A stretch of 64,000 bases of DNA from an uncultured Bacteroidales bacterium (lineage in GTDB: Bacteria; Bacteroidota; Bacteroidia; Bacteroidales; Bacteroidaceae). The stretch lies in contig CACYYM010000010.1 in assembly GCA_902778625.1 (NCBI GenBank), forward strand, positions 1 to 64,000, in the 5' to 3' direction. Shown piece by piece: positions 25,137 to 34,590 of this stretch. Position 1 is the stretch's first letter. Each line of letters starts with the position of its first letter. The notes under the pieces were generated by a model. The model was not told the origin of the DNA. It saw nothing but the letters and a program-made list of their open reading frames with translations, and searched no databases. A program made the translations under genes and the position numbers.

Positions 25137-25991
25137 ATGATTGTAATAAAGGATAAAGAGTACGGCGGCGAACGGCCACTCTACAAGCTTCACGATGCAC
25201 GGCTTGAGCGTGTAACGATACATCTCGGCGAGTCCAGCATCAAGGAGAGTGGCAACATCGAGGCCTACGACTGCACATTCCAGGGCAAGTACGTCTTCTG
25301 GGAGTGCCGCAATTTCCTTGTCCACAATTGCCACTTCGAAACGTCGGCGCGCTCGTCCCTCTGGTACAGCAGAAACGGCAAGCTCGTCCACTGCCTCGTG
25401 GATGCCCCGAAGATGTTCCGCAGGATGCAGGGCATCGACCTGCGCGATTGCCGCTTCACCGATGCACAGGAAACGCTGTGGGACTGCAACCAAGTCAGGA
25501 TTCGTAACTGTGAGATACTGAACGCCGACTACCTCGGCATGCACACCGACAACATCCGTATCGACCGCCTGCACCTTGAGGGCAATTATGCCTTCCAGTA
25601 CAGCAAGAATGTGGAGATAACGAATTCGTTGCTGAACAGCAAGGATGCGCTTTGGGACTGCGAAAACGTCACAATCACCGACTGCGAAATAAATGGCGAA
25701 TACTTAGGCTGGTACAGCCGCGGCCTGACGCTCATTCGCTGCCACATCACGGGCGAGCAGCCCTTGTGCTACTGCGAGAACTTAGTCCTCGAGGACTGCA
25801 CCTTCGGGGCCGACGCTAATCTCATGCTCGAGTACAGCACCGTCCGTGCAAGCATCAAGGGCGACGTCCACAGTATCAAGAACCCGACAAGCGGCCGCAT
25901 CGGTGTGGCAGGCCATATCGGGGAACTCATCATCGACGAGAACCAGAAGGCACCGGCCGACTGCACAATCAATGAAATACACGCAGAGTAA
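25137..25991 (+). CDS. DUF3737 family right-handed beta-helix protein
   Basis: 284 aa, no signal peptide. It is built of repeating beta-helix rungs of about 20 residues with recurring C-x-F and W/Y-C/S motifs (YVFWECRNFLVHNCHFETSA, ALWDCENVTITDCEINGEYL). This is the DUF3737 family, whose role is unknown, though the fold resembles pectin lyase-like proteins. It lies 27 nt after ettA and overlaps the MATE gene start by 20 bp, so the two are translationally linked. Confidence 0.88.
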   Translation: MIVIKDKEYGGERPLYKLHDARLERVTIHLGESSIKESGNIEAYDCTFQGKYVFWECRNFLVHNCHFETSARSSLWYSRNGKLVHCLVDAPKMFRRMQGIDLRDCRFTDAQETLWDCNQVRIRNCEILNADYLGMHTDNIRIDRLHLEGNYAFQYSKNVEITNSLLNSKDALWDCENVTITDCEINGEYLGWYSRGLTLIRCHITGEQPLCYCENLVLEDCTFGADANLMLEYSTVRASIKGDVHSIKNPTSGRIGVAGHIGELIIDENQKAPADCTINEIHAE

Positions 25992-27396
25992 AGACAAGTT
26001 GCTCTCGCTCATCCGAGAAGGCGGCAAGCTCGACGCGATGTCACAGGTCAAGCTTACCGCCTTGCTCAGTTTCCCAAGCATGTTGGCGCAGCTGGTGCAC
26101 ATCATGATGCAGTACATCGATGCCAGCATGGTTGGCAGCCTCGGAGCCGAAGCCAGCGCGAGCATCGGACTTGTCAGCACCTCGATATGGCTCTTCGGCA
26201 GCTTGTGTGCAGCGGTCAGCGTCGGCTTCTATGTGCAGGTGGCGCACAAGATAGGTGCCAACGACTTTAAGGGGGCGCGAGAAGTGCTGAGGCAGAGTTT
26301 CATGGCTTGCATTCTGTTTGCCATCGTGCTGGGATGCATCGGCGTCGGCATCAGTAGCTACCTGCCGCATTGGCTCGGCGGAGGCGAAGACATCTGCCAC
26401 GACGCAAGCCTCTACTTCATGTTCTTCTCCATGTGCCTGCCTTTTTCGATGCTGAACTCGCTCTGTGCCGGCATGCTTCGCTGCAGCGGCAACATGCACG
26501 TTCCAAGCATCCTGAACATCGGACTTTGTCTGCTCGATGTCGTCTTCAACTGGTTGCTCATTTTCCCTTCCCGCACCTATTTCGGCATCACGATACCCGG
26601 CGCAGGACTTGGCGTTGTGGGAGCCGTCTTGGGCACTGCCATTGCTTTCATCATCTGCTCGTCGCTGATGTGCTACTTCACCGTAGTTCGGAGCAAAGAA
26701 CTCTCATTGAGACAGGACAGCGGCACGTTCATTCCCCAACGGAGCACCTTGCGCGAAAGCTTCCACATCGCTGCGCCGATAGCCGTGGAGCACGTCATCT
26801 TGTGCGGTGCCCAGATAGTAAGCACCATCATTGTTGCACCGCTCGGTACGGTCGCGATTGCTGCCAACAGCTTCGGCATCACAATCGAAGCGCTCTGCTA
26901 TATGCCTGGCTATGGCATCTCGGACGCAGCCACGACGCTTGTCGGGCAAAGCCTTGGAGCCGGCCGTCGCTTCCTGGCGCGCAGCTTCGGACGTATCACG
27001 CTTGGCATGGGCATGACCTTCATGACCCTGATGGCTGTGGTGATGTACTGCTGCTCGCCAGCCCTTATGAGCATCATGACGCCCGACGTCGAGGTGGAAA
27101 GGCTGACGGTACAGATTCTTCGCATCGAGGCGTTTGCCGAGCCCATGTTCGCCGCCAGCATTGTCTGCTACGGCATCTTCGTCGGCGCTCGCGACACGCT
27201 GATTCCCTGCGCGATGAATCTGGGAAGCATGTGGATGGTGCGCATTGTCCTGGCCTCGATACTTGTTGGCACGATGGGGCTGCGCGGCGTCTGGATTGCT
27301 ATGGCGACGGAGCTCTGCTTCCGCGGCATCATCTTCCTCATCAGATTCCGAGGCGACGGCTGGCTGAAGAAGTTCTCTCCGCAGGTAGCCAGATAA
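25972..27396 (+). CDS. MATE family multidrug/sodium antiporter
   Basis: 474 aa, twelve hydrophobic segments in two MATE halves. Typical motifs: SMLAQLVHIMMQYIDASMVG at the start of the first half and APIAVEHVILCGAQIVSTII at the start of the second, with GISDAATTLVGQSLGAGR. It exports cationic or drug-like compounds against Na+ or H+. The start chosen (ATG 25972) overlaps DUF3737 by 20 bp; an upstream in-frame Met lies deep within that gene and is unlikely. Last gene of the run that begins at 20650; a mosaic GC-rich terminator follows. Confidence 0.92.
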   Translation: MKYTQSKDKLLSLIREGGKLDAMSQVKLTALLSFPSMLAQLVHIMMQYIDASMVGSLGAEASASIGLVSTSIWLFGSLCAAVSVGFYVQVAHKIGANDFKGAREVLRQSFMACILFAIVLGCIGVGISSYLPHWLGGGEDICHDASLYFMFFSMCLPFSMLNSLCAGMLRCSGNMHVPSILNIGLCLLDVVFNWLLIFPSRTYFGITIPGAGLGVVGAVLGTAIAFIICSSLMCYFTVVRSKELSLRQDSGTFIPQRSTLRESFHIAAPIAVEHVILCGAQIVSTIIVAPLGTVAIAANSFGITIEALCYMPGYGISDAATTLVGQSLGAGRRFLARSFGRITLGMGMTFMTLMAVVMYCCSPALMSIMTPDVEVERLTVQILRIEAFAEPMFAASIVCYGIFVGARDTLIPCAMNLGSMWMVRIVLASILVGTMGLRGVWIAMATELCFRGIIFLIRFRGDGWLKKFSPQVAR

Positions 27397-27443
27397 GCCT
27401 CATCAGACCTGTTAGCTAAACCACCCCCGCAAACGACAAAAAA

Positions 27444-27534
27444 AACGCCGCGTGCGGGGATTGCAATCCCCGCGTGCGGCGTTGGCCATTTCCGCGTGCG
27501 GCGTTTGCAATCCCCGCACGCGGCGTTTTTTTTA
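27444..27534. terminator. GC-rich mosaic repeat, bidirectional terminator
   Basis: Third copy of the CCGCGTGCGG mosaic, flanked by A runs on the left and T runs on the right (AAAAAAACGCCGCG ... GCGGCGTTTTTTTT). It can therefore terminate both the MATE run and aspS, which converge here. Confidence 0.85.
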
Positions 27535-27537
27535 CCC

Positions 27538-29322
27538 TTAATCTTTCAGCTTGATGCAAAGCTCGTCGAGCTGGCTCTGGTCGATGGGACCTGGAGCGTC
27601 GAGCATGACGTCGCGCCCGCTGTTGTTCTTCGGGAAGGCGATACAGTCGCGGATGCTGTCGAGCTCTGCAAAGAGGCTCACAAAGCGGTCGAGGCCGTAT
27701 GCCAATCCTCCGTGAGGCGGCGCGCCGTACTTGAAGGCATTCATCAGGAAGCCGAACTTCTGCTGAGCCTGTTCCGGCGTGAAGCCGAGGATTTCGAATA
27801 TCTTCTGTTGCAGTTTAGCATCGTGGATACGAATGCTGCCGCCGCCGACCTCCACACCGTTAACTACCATGTCGTAGGCATTGGCACGCACGCTGGCGGG
27901 ATCTGTATCGAGCAGAGGAATGTCCTCGGGCTTGGGCGACGTGAACGGGTGATGCATGGCCATAAGGCGCTGCTCCTCGTCGCTCCACTCGTACATCGGG
28001 AAATCAATAACCCAGAGGCACGAGTACTTGTTCTTCGGGCGGAGACCCATGCGGCTGCCCATCTCGAGGCGAAGCTCATTGAGTTGCTTGCGCACCTTCA
28101 TGGCGTCGGGGCCGCAGAGTATCAGAATGAGGTCGCCTGCCTTGGCGTTCATTTTCTCGCGGAGAAGCTCGAGCGTCTCGGGCGTATAGAACTTATCGAC
28201 GGAACTCTTCACGCTGCCGTCCTCGCCGACGCGGGCATAGACGAGTCCCTTGGCGCCAATCTGCGGACGCTTCACGAAGTCGGTCAGCTGGTCGAGCTGC
28301 TTTCTTGTATAAACGGCCTGGCCTTCACAGCAAATGGCTCCAATGTAGGCTGCCTCGTCGAACACAGCGAAACCTGTGGGGAAGATGCTCTCGACGATTT
28401 CGCGAGAAGCATTGTCAGGCTGGTTGTTCTTCAGTTCGACGAACTTCATGCCGAAGCGCGTATCAGGCTTGTCGCTGCCGTAGTACTTCATGGCGTCTGC
28501 CCAAGTCATGCGGGGCAGCTCGGGGATATCGATACCTTTCAGCGTCTTGAAGAGGTGACGGCTCATGCCCTCGAACATCTGCAGAATGTCTTCCTGCTCG
28601 ACGAACGACATCTCGCAGTCAATCTGTGTGAACTCCGGCTGGCGGTCAGCGCGCAAGTCCTCGTCGCGGAAGCACTTCACAATCTGGAAGTAACGGTCCA
28701 TGCCGGAGACCATCAACAGCTGCTTCAGCGTCTGCGGGCTTTGGGGAAGGGCGTAGAACTGGCCAGGATTCATGCGGCTGGGCACCACGAAATCGCGTGC
28801 ACCTTCCGGCGTACTGTTCACCAAGACAGGCGTCTCAATCTCGAGGAAGCCGTGCTGGTCAAGATAGCGTCGCACCTCGAAGGCAAACTTGTGGCGCAAC
28901 TCAAGGTTTTTGCGGACGCATGGACGACGCAGATCGAGGTAACGGTACTTCATCCTGAGGTCGTCGCCGCCGTCGCTCTCCTCCTCAATTGTAAAGGGAG
29001 GCGTCAGGCTTTCATTCAGTATGTTCACCTCGCTGACTAGAATCTCGATGTCGCCAGTCGGGATGTTCTTGTTCTTAGAATAACGCTCGGCAACCTCACC
29101 CTTCGCCTGAACGACGTACTCGCGTCCCAGACGTCCTGCCTGCTGACGAAGTTCTTCCGAAGCATCTTCGTTGAAAGCAAGCTGTGTGATGCCGTAGCGA
29201 TCGCGCAGGTCAACAAAAGTGAGCGCACCAAGATTGTGCACGCTCTGCACCCAACCTGCCAGAGTGACTTTCTCTCCTACGTTGGCGAGACGAAGCTCGC
29301 CGCATGTCTTTGTCCTATACAT
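27538..29322 (-). CDS. aspS: aspartyl-tRNA synthetase
   Basis: 594 aa from the Met at 29322 ([20 protein letters not shown]). An upstream in-frame Met would add eight residues not typical of the family. N-terminal OB-fold anticodon-binding domain ([20 protein letters not shown]), class II core with motif 2 [18 protein letters not shown] and motif 3 [15 protein letters not shown], and the bacterial GAD insertion between them (about 285-415). It charges tRNA-Asp in the cytoplasm. tRNA-Lys lies 72 nt upstream on the same strand, separated by a 12-bp hairpin. Confidence 0.97.
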   Translation of the reverse strand: MYRTKTCGELRLANVGEKVTLAGWVQSVHNLGALTFVDLRDRYGITQLAFNEDASEELRQQAGRLGREYVVQAKGEVAERYSKNKNIPTGDIEILVSEVNILNESLTPPFTIEEESDGGDDLRMKYRYLDLRRPCVRKNLELRHKFAFEVRRYLDQHGFLEIETPVLVNSTPEGARDFVVPSRMNPGQFYALPQSPQTLKQLLMVSGMDRYFQIVKCFRDEDLRADRQPEFTQIDCEMSFVEQEDILQMFEGMSRHLFKTLKGIDIPELPRMTWADAMKYYGSDKPDTRFGMKFVELKNNQPDNASREIVESIFPTGFAVFDEAAYIGAICCEGQAVYTRKQLDQLTDFVKRPQIGAKGLVYARVGEDGSVKSSVDKFYTPETLELLREKMNAKAGDLILILCGPDAMKVRKQLNELRLEMGSRMGLRPKNKYSCLWVIDFPMYEWSDEEQRLMAMHHPFTSPKPEDIPLLDTDPASVRANAYDMVVNGVEVGGGSIRIHDAKLQQKIFEILGFTPEQAQQKFGFLMNAFKYGAPPHGGLAYGLDRFVSLFAELDSIRDCIAFPKNNSGRDVMLDAPGPIDQSQLDELCIKLKD

Positions 29323-29355
29323 ATTATAATATATTGTTAACTTCATTCAAACGAA

Positions 29356-29386
29356 GAAGGATGAACTGTCATCCAGTTCATCCTTC
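29356..29386 (-). terminator. hairpin between tRNA-Lys and aspS
   Basis: Perfect 12-bp stem GAAGGATGAACT/AGTTCATCCTTC with a 7-nt loop just after the tRNA 3' end. It is followed on the minus strand by TTCGTTTG, so it is either a weak terminator or a processing hairpin. Confidence 0.55.
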
Positions 29387-29394
29387 CTACCTTG

Positions 29395-29467
29395 TACGCC
29401 CTCAGGGGCTCGAACCCTGGACCCATTGATTAAGAGTCAATTGCTCTACCAACTGAGCTAAGGACGC
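29395..29467 (-). tRNA. tRNA-Lys (anticodon CTT)
   Basis: 73 nt cloverleaf on the minus strand: acceptor GCGTCCT pairing AGGGCGT (with G-U at position 1-72), D-arm AGCTCAGTTGGTAGAGC, anticodon loop with CTT, T-arm CAGGGTTCGAGCCCCTG, discriminator A. CCA is not encoded. Confidence 0.95.
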
Positions 29468-29490
29468 ATCGCTTTTGTTGTTTGCGGGTG

Positions 29491-29522
29491 CAAAGGTATG
29501 AACTTTTCTTTAATCTACCAAA
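29491..29522 (-). promoter_or_regulatory. promoter of tRNA-Lys
   Basis: On the minus strand, TTTG (29519-29522), a 20-nt spacer, then TACCTTTG (29491-29498), 23 nt before the tRNA 5' end. Exact consensus spacing. Confidence 0.75.
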
Positions 29523-29544
29523 TGTTTTGCAAACTTTTTTTGAT

Positions 29545-30348
29545 TTATGTGAGAGAATAGAACTCCGATGGGGATTTTCTCTTCAAAACATCGAGATTAA
29601 AATCCACTCCAGGGATGATGCCATGCTGACGAAGTACCGCCTCTGCCGTCTTGCGCGCAAGGACCGGATGGTTGTTCTCCTCGCTCAAGTGACAAAGCCA
29701 AACGTGACGCAACTGCGGTGTGGCATACTCAGCAAGCAGCCTGGCGGCCTGCTCGTTGTTCAAATGTCCCTTGTCGCTGCTGATGCGCTCCTTCAAGTAT
29801 TGCGAGTACTTGCCCATCATGAGCATGTTGACGTCGTGATTCGACTCGAGCACTAAGTAATTGGCCAGACCAACCTGCTCTTGAATAGTCTCTGTAACGT
29901 GTCCGATGTCCGTGATAAGGCAGAAACGGACACCGTCTGCCTCGACGACATAGCCCACACAGTCGCGACTGTCGTGAGGAACATCGAACGGCGTGATGCG
30001 GAAGTTCCCTATCTCAACCGCCTTGCCCTTCTCTACAAACGCCTTGCGGTCGGAAGGAATGCTGATTTTCAGGCAACGGTTGTTGGCAATGCCCTCATGC
30101 ACGAGCTGAGTGGCATAGATGGTCTTGCCGCAATCACAGGCGATATTCCCAACTGCCTTGATGTGGTCTGCGTGGTCGTGCGTGACAAACACCGCAGCAA
30201 CATCATCCTCCAAGCTCAGGTCGAAATCCTTGAGATGCTTCTTCAAGGTTCGCATGCTGATGCCTGCATCAAGCAATATGGACGTTTCGCCAGACTGCAA
30301 AAGGTAGCAGTTGCCACTACTTCCGGAGCCAAGTGATACGAATTTCAT
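29545..30348 (-). CDS. MBL-fold metal-dependent hydrolase (WalJ/YycJ-like)
   Basis: 267 aa, no signal peptide. Metallo-beta-lactamase fold: MKFVSLGSGSSGNCYLL start, the zinc motif H57-x-H59-x-D61-H62 (THDHADH), D147-type TDIGH and a late LCHLSEENN histidine. The opening GSGSSGNC and these motifs match the YycJ/WalJ group, cytoplasmic hydrolases or nucleases linked to cell-wall control in Firmicutes; the Bacteroidetes role is not established. It has its own promoter, divergent from the 1244-aa secreted protein gene. Confidence 0.9.
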   Translation of the reverse strand: MKFVSLGSGSSGNCYLLQSGETSILLDAGISMRTLKKHLKDFDLSLEDDVAAVFVTHDHADHIKAVGNIACDCGKTIYATQLVHEGIANNRCLKISIPSDRKAFVEKGKAVEIGNFRITPFDVPHDSRDCVGYVVEADGVRFCLITDIGHVTETIQEQVGLANYLVLESNHDVNMLMMGKYSQYLKERISSDKGHLNNEQAARLLAEYATPQLRHVWLCHLSEENNHPVLARKTAEAVLRQHGIIPGVDFNLDVLKRKSPSEFYSLT

Positions 30349-30371
30349 CCTTTGGTGTTATATTTTACCTG

Positions 30372-30403
30372 CAAAGATATAAAATAATGTCACATAACGC
30401 AAA
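30372..30403 (-). promoter_or_regulatory. promoter of the MBL hydrolase gene
   Basis: Minus strand TTTG (30400-30403), 20 nt, TATCTTTG (30372-30379), 23 nt before the start codon. Confidence 0.75.
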
Positions 30404-30419
30404 CTTTTATACGATTTTG

Positions 30420-30451
30420 TTTGGCACATACACATAAATTCATTAACTTTG
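30420..30451 (+). promoter_or_regulatory. promoter of the 1244-aa secreted protein gene
   Basis: TTTG (30420-30423), 20 nt, TAACTTTG (30444-30451). It lies downstream of the first in-frame TTG, which rules that start out and supports ATG 30496. Confidence 0.8.
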
Positions 30452-30495
30452 TACGCAGAACAATCAATTTAGTATTAACTTTAACAATAAACAAC

Positions 30496-33400
30496 ATGAA
30501 AAAAGCATTACTACTTTGTGCAGCTGCGCTATTCTCGTTAATGGCCAGCGCTGGCGACGGCTTGACCCCCGTCGGTGCAAATATTATCATTGCTCCTTCG
30601 TCGTTCTATGATGGCGACATGGAGTGGAAGGCATGGACATGGGTTTATAACTCTGGTGTGCCCTACAATGACAACGGTCAAGGTAACAACACCGAAAACA
30701 TTAACTACAACAATGTCTATGGCCCACCAACTGCTGACGACGAGGGCCGCGAATGGTTCGAGCCCGGCTTCGACATGAGTCCGAAGATGTATGGCGAGGA
30801 GTATCTCGACTTCAACCCTGACACGAGCGAGCCCATCTTCTGGGAAGAGCACACCGCTCCTTTCAGCACAAGCGCTGAGTTCAAAGGGCGTCCCTCTTAC
30901 CAATGGACGACCAGCGATGTCATGGCCGACATCTACCTCCGTCGCACCTTTACCGTCGACCCGTCACAGCGTCTGACAGGTCCTGTCTTTCTTGCTTGTA
31001 CGCACGACGACTCTCCCTGCGAGTTCTACCTCAACGGAGAACTTATCTATTCTACCGAGGACGGCTGGGAAGACCAGGGTCGTTTCATCCTCCTGGACGA
31101 AGATCAGAAGGCTCTTATCAAGCTTGATGGTGAGGAGAACCTGCTTGCTGTCCACGTTCACCAGAACTGGGGCGGCGCACTTGCCGACTGCGGTCTTTAC
31201 ACGAAGATCGAGGGCGGTCTTGACATGGGCTACACCACTCCTTGGGAAGGCAAGGTGCTGTTCAACAGCTTCGGCGGTTACAACTGGGACGGCAAAGAGC
31301 CCAGCAACAATCCCCACCATCCCTGGTCTCCTCTTTTCGAGGCACAGGAAGGCGACGTTTACACCTTTACAATCAACGATGCCCTTACCGGCTCGTTCGA
31401 GGAAGAGCCTTGGCAACAACAGCTCCAGTTCAAGACTCCCATCCGCATAGAAGAAGGACACTGGTACAACTTCAAGGTAAGGGTAAAGACGGACAAGACG
31501 TTTGAGAACTTCTCTATCGTTCTTACCGACAATGACAACACCGACAACTGGCTTGAATCCAGTGAAAGCATCAGAATCGAAGCTCCGTTAGAAGGCGAGG
31601 AAGACTACGAAGGCACACTCATCGAGTTCGACTTCGAAGGTTTGGCTGACGTGAACAACTTCATGGTAGCCTTTGACTTCGGCGGCGGTCAGGACACAAC
31701 AACCGTTTCCCTTTCCGACTTCTCGCTGATGGACGTTTCTCCCGAACTTGACGAAGAAGTTGAACTTTGGGTCGGCACATCTTACTTCAACATCTTCGAC
31801 TTCCATAAGTCTATCGTCAGGTACGTTATGTATGAAGAAGACGAGAACGGCGAATTAGTCGAAAGAGAAGCAACCGCAGAGGAGATAGCGAACGGCGAAG
31901 CTGACGAGATAGAGGACATCGCAGAGGTTTACGCTCCCGAGATTGAAGGCCGCACCGAGACACTGAGCTGGACTCAGGCCGACTTCGACGACTCGATGTG
32001 GGATGACCAGACGATGCCTGTCGGCAACGATGGCTTCATGCCAGAAGTGCAAAGCATCTGGCCCGGCGGCGACAACACCAACTACTGGATTCGCCGTAAC
32101 TTCGAGCTCGAGAGCATCAATCCGAGTGTCTCCTACGAGCTGAACGTTTGCCATGATGACGTTTACGAAACATACGTGAACGGCCACCTGCTGCAGAAGA
32201 ACACCCACTGGACCGTGGGCAAGAACCCCGTGCAGGTTCACATCCCCGCCAAGTACCTCAACATCGGCAAGAACGTCATCGCCACATACATCCAGCAGAA
32301 CTGGGGCGGCAAGTTCTATGACTGCGGCATCAACGTTACCGAGGTGAACTATGACGATTGCCTCAAGCAGTTCAACGACGCACTTGCATACGCCAAGACC
32401 GACACTCTGCTGACCAACAAGATGTGGGAAGCAGTGGATGACATCGTTGCCGAAGCAAAACAGTTCTACAACGAAAACAAGAACGACGCCGCCGAGCTCA
32501 GGAACTACGCAAAGGAACTCAAGGATAAGATCAACGCTGTCTTCTTTTACAGTATTCAAGTAAAGGCTCTCAAGGACACCTACGACATCTGCCGCAAGAT
32601 GGAGGACAAGGGCTATTGGGGCACCACTCTTACAGATGCCGCTGCAGCCCTCGACACTTGTGCCGTTCCCAGCCAGTGGACCGACGTCCTCAACAATCTG
32701 CGCTATGCACGCAAGGCTACAGCTATGGAGCGCCACACCGAGAACTACGTTGGTTGCATTCCCGAAGCTGTTTCGATGGACATGCTTGGCGACGACATGC
32801 TCTATGGCGATGCTCCCAAGTACTATATATATAATGTAGGCGCGAAGAACTTCCTCGGTGGCGGCGAAGCTTGGGGCGCGCATCAGGCTCTCGAGTATGT
32901 TTCAACTCCGATGATGGTCATTCAGGCTGCAGAATTTATCACAGACGACGAGGGCGGCATCGTATTCGATACAGATAGCCCCGTCAGAGATGCTTACTAC
33001 ATCGAGACTTATCGTCCTAACGGCGAATATGGCGCGATGGACTTCCTGGGCTGGAACGGCTTCGTTGACGTCGGCATCGGCAACGGCACCGACAACCGCT
33101 GGGAGCTCATCCCTGTAGAGGGCAAGCCCAACGTTTTCAATATCGCACAGTTCGGTACCACGCTCGGTGACCCGGCTGACACAACATTCTCCTTCAAGAG
33201 CTACAACGGAACAGAGTACGCAGCCGAAAGCAGAAACCTTCTCGGCCTTCGCAACGGCGGCAACCGATTCGCACCCTCTTACTACATAGTAGACACCGAC
33301 TTGCACGACCCGGCAGAGGAGACCAACCAATGGATGTTCATCACACGCGAAGAGATGCTCGGCTTCATCAAGAATGCCAGCGAGGACAATCCCGCTGACC

Positions 33401-34230
33401 TCTCCTTCCTCATCAACAACCCCGGTTACGACCAGCGCTGGACAATCGACGGCTGGATGTTCTCCAACGGCTCCGTATGGGGTCGTGGCGGCGATCACCC
33501 CAACTTCGTGCTTGAGTCTTATAACACACAAGAGTTCAGCAACAGGCAGGAGATATGGCCCAACGAAGGCGCAGAAGCTCTGCCTCAGGGCACATACATG
33601 CTGACCGTTCAGGGCTATTATCGCGATGGCATTGAGGACGCACACATCAGGAAGGTGCTTGCCCACCAGAACATCAAGGAGCGTGCATACATCTTCGCCG
33701 GTTCTTCGTCAGAAGACTTCTCGGATATCCAAGCTAACTGCTCTATGATACCCCTCATGCCCATCCACATCGAGTCCGGCAAGTATCCTGGCATCGGTTA
33801 CTACATGGGCGGCATGCAAATGCCCGGCACATATCTCAACGACCAGGGATTCGGCGTACAGCCCTACTCTGCTTGTAGCCAGGCTGCAGACGACTACTTC
33901 CCTGTAGGTCTCTACCTCAACAAGCTCGCCTTCCACATCTCTGATGACGATGAGAACAACGCATCAGACGCTCGCCACCTCAACATCGGCGTTTGGAAGG
34001 ACTACGACGAGAACACTTCCGGCGGCGACTGGATCGTAATGGACAACTGGCGCCTGAAGTACTACGGCGGCGCATTCCTCGATCCCGACGGCATCGGAGC
34101 AGTCGAATCCGACGAAATCAAGAACGTTCCTGCTGTCAAGAAGGGCATCTACAACATGCTCGGCCAGCGCCTGGACAAGGCACAGAAGGGCGTCAACATC
34201 ATCGACGGACGCAAGGTCATCAAGAAGTAA
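30496..34230 (+). CDS. large secreted protein with GH2-type sugar-binding modules
   Basis: 1244 aa. Signal peptide MKKALLLCAAALFSLMASAG. Two copies of a galactose-binding-like beta-sandwich of the kind found at the N-terminus of GH2 enzymes: about residues 145-235 (LACTHDDSPCEFYLNGELIY, HVHQNWGGALADCGLY) and 500-615 (CHDDVYETYVNGHLL, YIQQNWGGKFYDCGI). A jelly-roll CBM-like segment lies between them (about 245-410), a helical linker at about 620-710, and a C-terminal half of unrecognised beta domains. No catalytic domain is identified. The C-terminal tail YNMLGQRLDKAQKGVNIIDG is a Prevotella-type terminal motif, probably for surface delivery. It is followed by a terminator and then GH127 and DUF4965 genes, so a plant-polysaccharide role is likely but inferred. 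Confidence 0.82.
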   Translation: MKKALLLCAAALFSLMASAGDGLTPVGANIIIAPSSFYDGDMEWKAWTWVYNSGVPYNDNGQGNNTENINYNNVYGPPTADDEGREWFEPGFDMSPKMYGEEYLDFNPDTSEPIFWEEHTAPFSTSAEFKGRPSYQWTTSDVMADIYLRRTFTVDPSQRLTGPVFLACTHDDSPCEFYLNGELIYSTEDGWEDQGRFILLDEDQKALIKLDGEENLLAVHVHQNWGGALADCGLYTKIEGGLDMGYTTPWEGKVLFNSFGGYNWDGKEPSNNPHHPWSPLFEAQEGDVYTFTINDALTGSFEEEPWQQQLQFKTPIRIEEGHWYNFKVRVKTDKTFENFSIVLTDNDNTDNWLESSESIRIEAPLEGEEDYEGTLIEFDFEGLADVNNFMVAFDFGGGQDTTTVSLSDFSLMDVSPELDEEVELWVGTSYFNIFDFHKSIVRYVMYEEDENGELVEREATAEEIANGEADEIEDIAEVYAPEIEGRTETLSWTQADFDDSMWDDQTMPVGNDGFMPEVQSIWPGGDNTNYWIRRNFELESINPSVSYELNVCHDDVYETYVNGHLLQKNTHWTVGKNPVQVHIPAKYLNIGKNVIATYIQQNWGGKFYDCGINVTEVNYDDCLKQFNDALAYAKTDTLLTNKMWEAVDDIVAEAKQFYNENKNDAAELRNYAKELKDKINAVFFYSIQVKALKDTYDICRKMEDKGYWGTTLTDAAAALDTCAVPSQWTDVLNNLRYARKATAMERHTENYVGCIPEAVSMDMLGDDMLYGDAPKYYIYNVGAKNFLGGGEAWGAHQALEYVSTPMMVIQAAEFITDDEGGIVFDTDSPVRDAYYIETYRPNGEYGAMDFLGWNGFVDVGIGNGTDNRWELIPVEGKPNVFNIAQFGTTLGDPADTTFSFKSYNGTEYAAESRNLLGLRNGGNRFAPSYYIVDTDLHDPAEETNQWMFITREEMLGFIKNASEDNPADLSFLINNPGYDQRWTIDGWMFSNGSVWGRGGDHPNFVLESYNTQEFSNRQEIWPNEGAEALPQGTYMLTVQGYYRDGIEDAHIRKVLAHQNIKERAYIFAGSSSEDFSDIQANCSMIPLMPIHIESGKYPGIGYYMGGMQMPGTYLNDQGFGVQPYSACSQAADDYFPVGLYLNKLAFHISDDDENNASDARHLNIGVWKDYDENTSGGDWIVMDNWRLKYYGGAFLDPDGIGAVESDEIKNVPAVKKGIYNMLGQRLDKAQKGVNIIDGRKVIKK

Positions 34231-34255
34231 GAATCAACTCACTTCAATATTCAAG

Positions 34256-34286
34256 CGGGCTCGGCACATCGCCGGGCCCGTTTTTT
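34256..34286 (+). terminator. terminator after the 1244-aa secreted protein gene
   Basis: 10-bp stem CGGGCTCGGC/GCCGGGCCCG with one G-U, 5-nt loop, then TTTTTT. Confidence 0.9.
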
Positions 34287-34343
34287 GTACCGCGCTGCCA
34301 CATCCTTCATGGCATCTTCCCCAACTCCGCAGGCGGGGTTGAT

Positions 34344-34407
34344 TATAGATACATGTATGTATAATTAAATGTACATGTATCTATAATTATACATACATGT
34401 ATCTATA
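34344..34407. repeat. palindromic ATACATGTAT element, copy 1
   Basis: Perfect 23-bp inverted repeat (34344-34366 and 34385-34407) around an 18-nt centre that also contains ACATGTAT; the whole is A/T-rich and self-complementary. Nearly the same 64-bp element lies at 59385. The rest of 34408-34530 has three ACGTG(T/C) words (AACGTGTCG twice), related to the CGACACGTT core of the 22-bp arrays, and no gene. Confidence 0.85.
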
Positions 34408-34532
34408 ACGAACGCCACGTGCTGTGTTTGAAATCCCAACGTGTCGAGGTGGGAAATGCAACGTGTCGGAACTGGCATTTCGGTGCAGGACGACGATTAA
34501 TATAATGTTTCGCAAAGAAAATGCCCGCTGCA

Positions 34533-34564
34533 TTTGCATATCGGCAAAAAAAGTCGTACCTTTA
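34533..34564 (+). promoter_or_regulatory. promoter of the GH127-DUF4965 operon
   Basis: TTTG (34533-34536), 20 nt, TACCTTTA (34557-34564), one mismatch from consensus. Its position excludes the upstream in-frame ATG at 34534. Confidence 0.65.
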
Positions 34565-34590
34565 CACGCGAAATATACTCTCAAAACATT

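Noticed and set aside
25846..27396. Long form of the MATE protein
   Set aside because: The first 42 codons are a shadow of DUF3737; ATG 25972 fits the family start.
27496..29040. 514-codon plus-strand ORF over aspS
   Set aside because: Antisense shadow; starts within the GC-rich terminator repeat.
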